From Chryseobacterium mucoviscidosis (GTDB taxonomy: Bacteria > Bacteroidota > Bacteroidia > Flavobacteriales > Weeksellaceae), in NCBI RefSeq assembly GCF_002177115.1, contig NZ_MVAG01000147.1:124001-188000 (forward strand): a stretch of 64,000 bases of DNA. Direction: 5' to 3'. The position numbers and the translations under genes are program-made. Below the pieces are notes generated by a model. It did not search any database, was not told the origin of the DNA, and saw only the letters and a program-made list of their open reading frames with translations. Positions 9,601-16,261 of this stretch are shown here, one piece after another (positions within the stretch are counted from its first letter, which is position 1; every line of letters starts with the position of its first letter).

Positions 9601-12115
9601 CGTCAAACGTCCGGCTTTCAGCTTTGACAGCGTATTTTTCCCATATATGCAAATTCTTACGGTCGCACTTTACTGAAAAGTCATCGGAGCTTTCAGAGTA
9701 ATGAACGAGTACGTCCGTATCAAAAAGATGTGAAGCAAAACGGGCATAAATACCTGTGGGTATCCAGCGTTCGCCTAAATTAAAATCGAGTTCCTCAAAT
9801 TCGATACGTCTTGGTCGTGCTTCTTCCAAAACGGTAAGGCTTGCTTTGGCTTCGGTATCATCGGGATTGCTTTCGAGATACGCTTTGACTTTTTGGGCTT
9901 TCTCCACTACGTTACCTGCAATCCAGCGTTCGGATATTTCGTATTCCTTTTGCAGAGGATTGTAGTAAATACGACCGTGTAAGGCTTCTTTCAAAGCATC
10001 GTCCGTCATACCGCTGATTTCGGACATATAGCCCAAATCCACGCTTCCGTATTTGTTTAGCGAAGCCGCTAACGCTTCTTCGGGATTGTCCGTTGTTATT
10101 GTTAAGGTGGAGAAACTTACAGGACGGCTGAATACATCTGCTTTGTGTACCACGCCACCAACGACACGTTCCAAATAAGGGATTTCCTTACCGGAGCTAT
10201 CCGTTTTGATGAGCTTGATATTATCGGCACTGTTAAGGTTTCCGTACCTTTTGACAAAGGCATCGTAAAGGCGGTTAAGGTTCTCCCTTTCTTCCTTGTA
10301 TTCGGTCTGAAACTTTGCCTCTTTATTGTAAAGGTCTTGGTAAACATCACGTACAGCAATGTACGCTTCGGCTCTTGCTTTCTGTAAGGTCGGTAACTGC
10401 AAAGGGTGGAAAACTGCTGTACCGTCTGATGTATCTACATCTTGCAGATGACCGACCCAACCATTATCCATAACAAGACAATCGTTACGGTGGTACGATT
10501 GCAGTTCGCCACTATAAGGAGCAGGTTCGGGAATGGTATTGGGAACGGCTGGCTTATCATCTTGGCCATTCCCGTTTATTTGTGAAAACAGGTCGCCGAT
10601 AGCTTCCTGTTTTTTACCATTAGTAGATGTATTTCCATTGGTAGCTCTATTAGTAACAGGGGGCGTATAAGGTTGCTGCATCACACTGCTGAACAGGTCA
10701 GGTTGGCGACCTATTGCACCTCTTCTTTTGTTGGTGCTTTGCCTTTTAACTTGTGTCGTTCTTTTGGGTGGAGCAGCAACCATTACAGGCTCGTCCACAT
10801 TTTCAAACAAGTCGAAAATGCTTAGTTGCTTTAATTCCTGCGGACTTTCCCGATTGATTATAGGAACAGATAAAGATTGTATTTCCGGTTGAATGGTTAC
10901 AGGTTCGATAACCGGAGGTGTAACCGTTGGTTCAATCGGAATTTGTATTAAAGGCTCATCGTTTCGTTCGCCTTTATATAAACTCAAATTCAGGTGCTTT
11001 CCAAAATCATCCGTAAGCATTTGTTTGAGGTCTTTGGCAATTCCGTTAACGCCGTCTTTATGAGTATAGATGAGTGCAGGTTGTCCGTAAGGGTCGGTAT
11101 CTAATTTGCGGTCAGTATGCACAATTCTTGTGCTGTCCTGAAAGAGCGAATTGCCCGGAGTATTGTATTCTGTTTGCCTGCTTTGGCAAAACAGTTCTTC
11201 CGCTTCGGTCAAGTTTTGTTTTGCCGTATTCTTTTGCAGGATAATCAAATCACTGCCGACTTCCGTACCTGCATATTCCGTAAACAAGTTGTTGGGTAAG
11301 CGGACAACCGAAACCAAATTATTATCCTGCATCAACGCCCTGCGTATCGGTTCGTTCTTTGGGCTGTTGAGAATGCCCTGCGAAGTAATGTAAGCCAATA
11401 AACCGCCCTCACGGAGCATATCAGCACCTCTCAGGAAAAAGTAATTGTGTATGCTTCGGGCTGCCTGTACTTTTGCACTGTCCTTGCTTCGGGAATAGGA
11501 AAGGTCGAAAACGGAAGTATCGCCGAATGGAATGTTACTGGCGATTACATCAAAGCTGTTTTGTTCCTTTTCGGGAATTTCCTCAAAGCCACTTACACGG
11601 ATATTGCTTTCGGGATAAAGCTGTTTTAAAATCTTGCCTGTCAGCAAGTCTTTTTCATAAGCGGTAACACTTTCCCCACTTTCCGAAAAGGATTGTATGA
11701 ATGACCCTATACCTGCGGAGGGGTCGAGGAATTTATCAATGTTCAGACCGCTTTCACGCAAAGTTGCGGAAATCGCATCTATGACCTGTGGCGGTGTATA
11801 AAAAGCGGTCAGTACGGAGCTTTTCATACTGTCCACATACCTGCGGTATTGCTTTTCGTCTTCGGAATTTTCTTTGAGTAGTTGGTGGAGTTCCTGCGTA
11901 ATCGGGAAAAGGTCGTGTTCTGTTTTTCTCCAATTATTGATGTCTATTTCGTTCGCTATGGGGTTCAACACGAATTTAAGACCGCCAAATCCGCTGTATT
12001 GCATCATTAGCAGTCTTTCGCCTACGGTGGCTTGTCGTATCTCCTTTTCCAGTTTAAAAGCAATTCGCAGGGCATCAATGTTCTGTTGGAGATGTTGCTT
12101 TTTACTGAAGCCCAT
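6692..12115 (-). CDS. Giant N6-DNA methylase / SNF2-like helicase
   Basis: An 1807-residue protein. The N-terminal part is an adenine-methylase-like domain: YTPP at 106-109, motif I DPSAGIGSF at 131-139, and NIPFGD at 194-199 in the place of the NPPY catalytic motif. A variable linker spans about 400-530. The C-terminal half is a superfamily 2 helicase: Walker A GAGKT near 962-966, DESH box near 1126, and motif VI QRDGRAVRKG near 1460. This fusion is a hallmark of Bacteroidetes conjugative elements; proposed roles are DNA protection or processing during transfer, none proven. It overlaps the upstream DUF1896 gene by 14 bases, which suggests coupled translation. The Tyr-less NIPF motif makes methylation activity uncertain. 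Confidence 0.87.
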   Translation of the reverse strand: MGFSKKQHLQQNIDALRIAFKLEKEIRQATVGERLLMMQYSGFGGLKFVLNPIANEIDINNWRKTEHDLFPITQELHQLLKENSEDEKQYRRYVDSMKSSVLTAFYTPPQVIDAISATLRESGLNIDKFLDPSAGIGSFIQSFSESGESVTAYEKDLLTGKILKQLYPESNIRVSGFEEIPEKEQNSFDVIASNIPFGDTSVFDLSYSRSKDSAKVQAARSIHNYFFLRGADMLREGGLLAYITSQGILNSPKNEPIRRALMQDNNLVSVVRLPNNLFTEYAGTEVGSDLIILQKNTAKQNLTEAEELFCQSRQTEYNTPGNSLFQDSTRIVHTDRKLDTDPYGQPALIYTHKDGVNGIAKDLKQMLTDDFGKHLNLSLYKGERNDEPLIQIPIEPTVTPPVIEPVTIQPEIQSLSVPIINRESPQELKQLSIFDLFENVDEPVMVAAPPKRTTQVKRQSTNKRRGAIGRQPDLFSSVMQQPYTPPVTNRATNGNTSTNGKKQEAIGDLFSQINGNGQDDKPAVPNTIPEPAPYSGELQSYHRNDCLVMDNGWVGHLQDVDTSDGTAVFHPLQLPTLQKARAEAYIAVRDVYQDLYNKEAKFQTEYKEERENLNRLYDAFVKRYGNLNSADNIKLIKTDSSGKEIPYLERVVGGVVHKADVFSRPVSFSTLTITTDNPEEALAASLNKYGSVDLGYMSEISGMTDDALKEALHGRIYYNPLQKEYEISERWIAGNVVEKAQKVKAYLESNPDDTEAKASLTVLEEARPRRIEFEELDFNLGERWIPTGIYARFASHLFDTDVLVHYSESSDDFSVKCDRKNLHIWEKYAVKAESRTFDGIALLKHALVNTTPDITKKITVGDQEVKVRDMEAIQMANTKIDEIRTAFTEWLHAQNDEFKNRLTDQYNDTFNCFVRPNYDGSHQDFPGLDRKALGIEDLYSSQKDTVWMIKLNGGAICDHEVGAGKTLVMCTAAQEMKRLGLAHKPMIIGLKSNVHEIAEAYRTAYPHAKILFPGKEDFTPQKRLRIFGDIKNNDWDCVILTHDQFGMIPQSPEIQKEILEIELDSVERNLDALQSQGKEVTRGMLAGVIKRKENLEVKLKTLQHDIENRKDDVVDFKMMGIDHLFVDESHQFKNLMFNTRHTRVAGLGNVDGSQKALNLLFAIRTIQERINADMGATFLSGTTISNSLTELYLLFKYLRPRAMEKQGIHSFDAWAAIYARKTTDYEFSVANNIVAKERFRYFIKVPELAQFYSEITDYRTAKDIGIDRPNKNEVLYNIPPTPDQEDFIKKLMEFAKTGNATLLGREPLSQSEEKAKMLIATDYARKMSLDMRMVSGAYDDHPDNKASHCAANIAKYYNQYNAQKGTQFIFSDLGTYKPGEWNVYSEIKRKLVEDHGIPAHEVRFIQEGKNDKQRKELIKGMNEGKIRVLFGSTSMLGTGVNAQKRAVAVHHLDTPWRPSDLAQRDGRAVRKGNQIAKFFADNKVDVIIYAVEKSLDSYKFNLLYNKQLFIDQLKNNNLGKRTIDEGSMDEKSGMNFSEYVAILSGNTDLLDKAKLEKQIAGLESEKQAFNRSKFSAKYKLQDFTELLDSTQSRLNRMSLDWENLQQRIQKRSDGTIANPVLLDGLPPNADIKQIGAKLNQLADKARTGGQYEEIGTLYGFTLLVKTEMSEKEGVDIRVNRFLVQGKGNIKYSYNNGIIAKDEKLAAVNFLNALEKLPGYIEQEQKKIAEIQKDLPVLQEVVNGTWSKENRLSELKTELAAVERKIQLSITPETKEEPEKEPEKMEHIPIVADSMVSCKSVHISRGVL

Positions 12116-12539
12116 TTTCCTCTATCCATATTGCGATGGTTCCGGTTATTTCGGTATAGAGCAGGTCAAACTCATAACCGTATGCGAAGTCATCGGTTAA
12201 TTCATAGGTGGAGAAAACAGGTTCGCAAACAGAGAACATTTTAAGGGCGAACGGTCGCAGTTCCTCATCTGCCATTATGGTATCAAACTCATTGCATACC
12301 ACCTGAAACACGGTATCGAATTTGGAGAAATGCAAGCCCTCAAAAAGTATGTAATTGGCTATTTCGTTGCATTGCTCAATAGCGTTTCCCGAACTAAAAG
12401 CCCCCTCGTAGGCATTGGCAGCCCACGAAGAACGTTGCTCAATAAATTTTTGGTCATTTGCTTTTTCGGGGAAGCTGGTGTTTAATAATTCTTGTAATCG
12501 TAACCTGAAATACGATAGGTCTTTTTGCTGTGTATCCAT
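12102..12539 (-). CDS. DUF1896-family protein
   Basis: A 145-residue acidic cytoplasmic protein beginning MDTQQKDLSYFRLRLQELL and ending AIWIEENGLQ; the pattern fits the DUF1896 family, which is found next to the large methylase/helicase in Bacteroidetes mobile elements. It has no catalytic motif. The 3' end overlaps the methylase/helicase start by 14 bases, so the pair is almost surely an operon and the small protein may be a helper of the large one (inference). Confidence 0.75.
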   Translation of the reverse strand: MDTQQKDLSYFRLRLQELLNTSFPEKANDQKFIEQRSSWAANAYEGAFSSGNAIEQCNEIANYILFEGLHFSKFDTVFQVVCNEFDTIMADEELRPFALKMFSVCEPVFSTYELTDDFAYGYEFDLLYTEITGTIAIWIEENGLQ

Positions 12540-12688
12540 ACTATAATTTTGTTTAGAATTTTTGCCTGAAGCCTAAAATTATAGCAGTAGATAAGAGCCT
12601 TTAAAAATGTGGCAGGGTTTGGCTTTGAAAGGCAGTGTTTTACTATTTATAGCTGAACATTGAAATGAAGATTTATAAAGAATTGGTG

Positions 12689-12719
12689 TTGGGATATAAA
12701 TTTTCACAAACTATTTTTG
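12689..12719 (+). promoter_or_regulatory. arsR promoter candidate
   Basis: TTG at 12689-12691 and TATTTTTG at 12712-12719, 20 bases apart, fit the Bacteroidetes promoter pattern (TTG, then TAnnTTTG). Transcription would start near 12726, just before the dyad at 12734-12749 and 40 bases before the arsR start codon. Confidence 0.55.
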
Positions 12720-12733
12720 TGTTTAAATTTATT

Positions 12734-12749
12734 ATCGTAATATTGCGAT
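12734..12749. promoter_or_regulatory. ArsR operator box 1
   Basis: ATCGTAATATTGCGAT is a near-perfect dyad (ATCG..AATATT..CGAT) between the arsR promoter candidate and its ATG, where a repressor would block transcription. A related box (14 of 16 bases identical) lies before the next gene at 13117-13132. Confidence 0.6.
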
Positions 12750-12764
12750 GTAAAAATATAAACT

Positions 12765-13097
12765 ATGGGACTTACCAAATCAGAAATATTTACAGACCAA
12801 CAGAATAAGTTGGCTTCTCGATTTAAGGTTTTAGCACATCCTGCAAGGATTGCTATACTTCAATATATCATCAATCAAAATGCCTGCATCTGTAACGATT
12901 TGGTTGAGGAATTAGGGTTGGCACAGGCAACCATTTCGCAACATTTAAAGGAATTAAAAAATATAGGTATCGTTCAGGGGACGATTGAGGGAAAATCTGT
13001 TTGCTATTGTATTGACGAAAAAGTATGGAACCAAATTCAAGAGGAATTTAATGTGTTTTTCAACCAGGAGGTAAAAGTAACCAAGTGCTGTTCATAG
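12765..13097 (+). CDS. arsR: ArsR/SmtB-family arsenic-responsive repressor
   Basis: A 110-residue winged-helix repressor. The start of the recognition region carries Cys41-x-Cys43 (ACICNDLVEELG), the place of the ELCVCDL arsenite-binding motif of classical ArsR; the recognition helix follows (QATISQHLKELKNIGIV, about 54-70). An extra Cys108-Cys109 pair near the C-terminus could be the third ligand. It would release its operators when arsenite or antimonite binds. It leads the arsenic operon on the plus strand, opposite to its neighbours on the left. Confidence 0.88.
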   Translation: MGLTKSEIFTDQQNKLASRFKVLAHPARIAILQYIINQNACICNDLVEELGLAQATISQHLKELKNIGIVQGTIEGKSVCYCIDEKVWNQIQEEFNVFFNQEVKVTKCCS

Positions 13098-13116
13098 CAT
13101 TTTTTTAATATTCAAC

Positions 13117-13137
13117 ATCGTTATATTGCAATATAAC
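13117..13137. promoter_or_regulatory. ArsR operator box 2
   Basis: ATCGTTATATTGCAAT at 13117-13132 matches box 1 at 14 of 16 positions and lies inside a perfect 18-base palindrome at 13120-13137 (GTTATATT GC AATATAAC). It sits in the 70-base gap between arsR and the DUF6428 gene, so the downstream genes may have a second, separately regulated promoter. Confidence 0.6.
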
Positions 13138-13167
13138 ATTTAATATACTACTTAAAATTCAGTTAAT

Positions 13168-13632
13168 ATGAAACTATCAAAAATCAAAGAAATCTTACCA
13201 ACATTGGAGAACGTTGAATTTCAATTAGAGAATGGAACGTTTGTTCCCGAACATTTCCACGTTACCGAAGTGGGGCAAATCAATAAGAATTTTATTGATT
13301 GTGGCGGAACAATCAGAAATGAAAAAGTTGTCAATTTCCAATTATGGAATGCTAACGATTTTGAACACAGATTAAAGCCAACCAAATTATTAAACATCAT
13401 CAAACTATCTGAAGAAAAATTAGGGATTGAGGAAGCTGAAATTGAAGTAGAATACCAAAGTGATACTATCGGAAAATATGATTTGGATTTCAACGGAAAA
13501 ACATTCGTACTGAAAAGTAAAACAACGACTTGTCTTGCTCAGGATGCTTGCGGTATTCCTGCGGAAAAACAAAAAGTAAAATTATCAGAATTGAATAATG
13601 CTTGCTGTACACCTAATTCGGGCTGTTGTTAA
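13168..13632 (+). CDS. DUF6428-family protein with cysteine tail
   Basis: A 154-residue cytoplasmic protein (MKLSKIKEILPTLENVEFQL) that matches the DUF6428 family, seen in Bacteroidetes arsenic operons between arsR and the reductase. Its core holds His and Cys positions (PEHFHVTEVG, IDCGGTIRN), followed by TTCLAQDACG and the C-terminal CCTPNSGCC. Eight cysteines in all suggest thiol binding of As(III), perhaps as a chaperone or sink; no function is proven. It reads into the next gene with a 19-base gap. Confidence 0.72.
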   Translation: MKLSKIKEILPTLENVEFQLENGTFVPEHFHVTEVGQINKNFIDCGGTIRNEKVVNFQLWNANDFEHRLKPTKLLNIIKLSEEKLGIEEAEIEVEYQSDTIGKYDLDFNGKTFVLKSKTTTCLAQDACGIPAEKQKVKLSELNNACCTPNSGCC

Positions 13633-13651
13633 ACCCTATAAACCAATCGTA

Positions 13652-14266
13652 ATGTATAAGAATTTAGCTGAAACTATAAAGGAAATAATTGATATTCAAA
13701 CTGTAAGCGAGGAGCGCAAAACCATATTACAACCTCTGATAGATTTTGTACAGCAAAAAGCAAATAACGGACAGGGTATAAACCTCAATTTCATTTGTAC
13801 CCATAATTCACGCAGAAGCCATTTAGCGCAGGTTTGGGCGCAGGTAGCAGCAACACACTATATTATTCCAAATGTATATTGTTATTCGGGAGGAACAGAA
13901 GAAACAGCACTATTTCCGAAAGTGGCAGAAACACTGGCAAATCAGGGATTTAATATTTTCAAAATTGCAGACCATAAAAATCCTGTATATGCCATAAAAT
14001 ACAGCGATATTGATTTGCCAATCATTGGGTTCTCAAAAAAATATGATAGCCCTTTCAATCCAGTATCAGCGTTTGCAGCTATTATGACCTGTTCGCAGGC
14101 AGACGGCGGATGTCCTTTTATTGAAGGCGCAGAAAAGAGAATACCTGTCACATTTGAAGACCCTAAAATTTCAGACAATACACAGGAGCAATCAAAGGTA
14201 TATGCTGATAGAAGTTTACAGATGGCAACGGAAATGTTCTATGTTTTTTCAATGATTAAAATGTAG
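13652..14266 (+). CDS. arsC: Arsenate-reductase-like low-MW phosphatase
   Basis: A 204-residue protein of the low-molecular-weight tyrosine-phosphatase fold. The phosphate loop is Cys49-x5-Arg55 (CTHNSRRS), with two further cysteines, Cys147 and Cys154, in MTCSQADGGCPFI. That spacing and the CP motif match the thioredoxin-coupled ArsC enzymes, in which three cysteines relay a disulfide while arsenate is reduced to arsenite. An in-frame ATG-like start further upstream (13598) would overlap the DUF6428 stop; the ATG at 13652 (MYKNLAETIK) is better. It is longer than ArsC (about 130) by an N-terminal helical stretch of about 40 and a C-terminal tail. Confidence 0.8.
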   Translation: MYKNLAETIKEIIDIQTVSEERKTILQPLIDFVQQKANNGQGINLNFICTHNSRRSHLAQVWAQVAATHYIIPNVYCYSGGTEETALFPKVAETLANQGFNIFKIADHKNPVYAIKYSDIDLPIIGFSKKYDSPFNPVSAFAAIMTCSQADGGCPFIEGAEKRIPVTFEDPKISDNTQEQSKVYADRSLQMATEMFYVFSMIKM

Positions 14267-14269
14267 CCG

Positions 14270-15298
14270 ATGCAACCAAAATTAAAATTCTTAGACAGAT
14301 ACCTTACCTTATGGATATTCCTTGCAATGGCAGTAGGCATAGGATTGGGATATATCTTTCCCGATATTTCAAAAATTACAAATACCCTATCCGTAGGCAC
14401 TACAAATATTCCGTTGGCAATAGGTTTAATATTGATGATGTACCCGCCATTGGCAAAGGTTGATTATTCATTATTGCCTATGGCATTTAGGGATAAAAAA
14501 GTAATCGGTATATCCTTATTGCTCAATTGGGTTATCGGTACAGTATTGATGTTCGGATTAGCCGTTTTGTTTTTAAGGAATGAACCCGATTATATGACAG
14601 GCTTGATACTGATAGGTTTGGCAAGATGTATCGCAATGGTAATCGTTTGGAGTGACTTAGCTAAAGCAAATAGAGAATATACAGCTATGTTAGTTGCGTT
14701 AAATAGTATTTTTCAGGTACTTTTTTACAGTTTCTTAGTTTGGCTGTTCATCAACGTATTACCAAGCAAATTAGGATTAGCCAATTTCAATGTAAGCGTA
14801 TCCATTCAAGACGTAACCGAAAGCGTATTTATATACTTAGGTATTCCATTCTTAGCAGGTTTTCTAAGCCGTTACTTCCTTGTAAAATCAAAAGGTATAG
14901 AATGGTATAACAGGAAATTTGTACCCCAGATATCGCCCATTACATTGTATGCTTTACTGTTTACGATAGTATTAATGTTCAGTTTGAAAGGCGATAAAAT
15001 ATTGGAGTTGCCAATTGATGTGGTAAAAGTGGCTATACCCTTAATCATCTATTTTGTACTGATGTTTTTTGTGAGCTTCTTTATCAATAAATCCCTTAAA
15101 GTTCCTTACGACAAAAACGCATCCATCGCATTTACAGCCACAGGAAACAATTTTGAATTGGCAATAGCCGCAGCAATAGCGGTTTTCGGTATTCATTCGC
15201 CACAGGCATTTGTGGGCGTTATCGGCCCACTGGTGGAAGTTCCGGTACTCATATTATTGGTAAGGGCAAGTTTATGGCTAAAGAAAAAATATTACTAA
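14270..15298 (+). CDS. acr3: ACR3-family arsenite efflux permease
   Basis: A 342-residue membrane protein with about ten hydrophobic segments. The segment IGLARCIAMVIVW carries Cys120, the conserved cysteine of ACR3, and FTATGNNFELAIAAAIAVFG is the family's second signature. It exports the arsenite made by the preceding reductase, using the proton-motive force. The gene begins 3 bases after the reductase stop and ends the operon, 54 bases before a strong terminator. Confidence 0.92.
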   Translation: MQPKLKFLDRYLTLWIFLAMAVGIGLGYIFPDISKITNTLSVGTTNIPLAIGLILMMYPPLAKVDYSLLPMAFRDKKVIGISLLLNWVIGTVLMFGLAVLFLRNEPDYMTGLILIGLARCIAMVIVWSDLAKANREYTAMLVALNSIFQVLFYSFLVWLFINVLPSKLGLANFNVSVSIQDVTESVFIYLGIPFLAGFLSRYFLVKSKGIEWYNRKFVPQISPITLYALLFTIVLMFSLKGDKILELPIDVVKVAIPLIIYFVLMFFVSFFINKSLKVPYDKNASIAFTATGNNFELAIAAAIAVFGIHSPQAFVGVIGPLVEVPVLILLVRASLWLKKKYY

Positions 15299-15351
15299 AG
15301 TTAATTTAAGAACGTACAAGAGCATTTTGAAGCATCAAAACGCTAAAAAGA

Positions 15352-15377
15352 AAACCCTCTGAATTATCAGAGGGTTT
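15352..15377. terminator. Bidirectional terminator after acr3
   Basis: A perfect 11-base stem (AAACCCTCTGA and its complement) with loop ATTA, flanked by A-rich and T-rich runs, lies between the acr3 stop and the convergent ORF6N stop, so it can serve both strands. Confidence 0.85.
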
Positions 15378-15379
15378 GT

Positions 15380-16261
15380 TTATTGGTTGTGTAAGATTTG
15401 GAGCATCCTGCCAACCTCAATATCCATTCTCGAAAAGGCAAACCATTTCTTGCCCAGGTCTTTGAGTGATGCTCCGATATGGTAGAGTTCCGTATTGTCA
15501 ATAATTAAAAAGCGGTCGTGAGCATCGGAAAAAATCTCTATCTCAATGGGAGGATATTGGCTGTTGTACCGTTGCACATCCAGCCGTAGCTGATTGCTGC
15601 TGCTTTTAGTATAGATTGTTGCGCTTACATTCGTGTTCCGTTTTCCCAATAAGGTCAATACAGTATCATCCACATAGTTATCCAAAAGGATAATGGAGCT
15701 TTTGGCACTTCGGATAATATCGGAAACAAAAGCGTAGGCATCAAAAACCTGCCCGTTGTAAAAGACACCTTTTTCGCTGTGGAGTTTGTCGCTTTCCATA
15801 GCTTTAAAAATCTCTTCAAATTTTTGGTCAGCTTCCAATTGTTTCAGTTCAATATTATCTAAACGATGAAACAAAGAGGCATTACTGATAAACATACGCC
15901 GCATTTCTACAAAGGCTTCCATAATTTCAACACTGACTTTAACCGCTATATCTGAACGGAGTATAGCAGAAGCCATTGCGACCCCTTGTTCGGTAAAAAC
16001 ATAGGGCAGATAACGTCTTCCGCCATAGCTTAAACTTGAGGTTCCAATTTGGAACCTCAAGTTTTCAACTTCCTCTTCGGTCAGTTGAAAGCAGAAAGAA
16101 GCAGGAAACCTGTCTATATTTCTTTTTACGGCTTTGTTAAGGTTCTTTGTTTCTACCTGATATAAAGCAGCGAGGTCGCTATCCAACATCACTTGCTTGT
16201 CACGTATGGTATAAATCAGGTTCCTGATTTCCTTGCTGATAATGATGGGTTTATTTTCCAT
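15380..16261 (-). CDS. ORF6N-domain protein with PLD-like C-terminus
   Basis: A 293-residue protein in two parts. Residues about 5-90 form an ORF6N (KilA-N-related) DNA-binding domain, with MLDSDLAALYQVETK and YVFTEQGVAM. After a coiled linker, residues about 165-290 form a phospholipase-D-like fold with HDRFLIID at 248-255, the half-HKD motif with DR in place of the usual xK. Such fusions are common in Bacteroidetes mobile elements; a nuclease or regulatory role is likely but unproven. The start codon overlaps the topoisomerase stop by one base (TAATG), so the two are translated together. Confidence 0.8.
   Translation of the reverse strand: MENKPIIISKEIRNLIYTIRDKQVMLDSDLAALYQVETKNLNKAVKRNIDRFPASFCFQLTEEEVENLRFQIGTSSLSYGGRRYLPYVFTEQGVAMASAILRSDIAVKVSVEIMEAFVEMRRMFISNASLFHRLDNIELKQLEADQKFEEIFKAMESDKLHSEKGVFYNGQVFDAYAFVSDIIRSAKSSIILLDNYVDDTVLTLLGKRNTNVSATIYTKSSSNQLRLDVQRYNSQYPPIEIEIFSDAHDRFLIIDNTELYHIGASLKDLGKKWFAFSRMDIEVGRMLQILHNQ

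Noticed and set aside
6923..12200. Many plus-strand ORFs of 60 to 214 codons across the methylase/helicase gene
   Set aside because: They are antisense frames of one continuous 1807-codon gene with clear motifs; none has a recognised domain or promoter.
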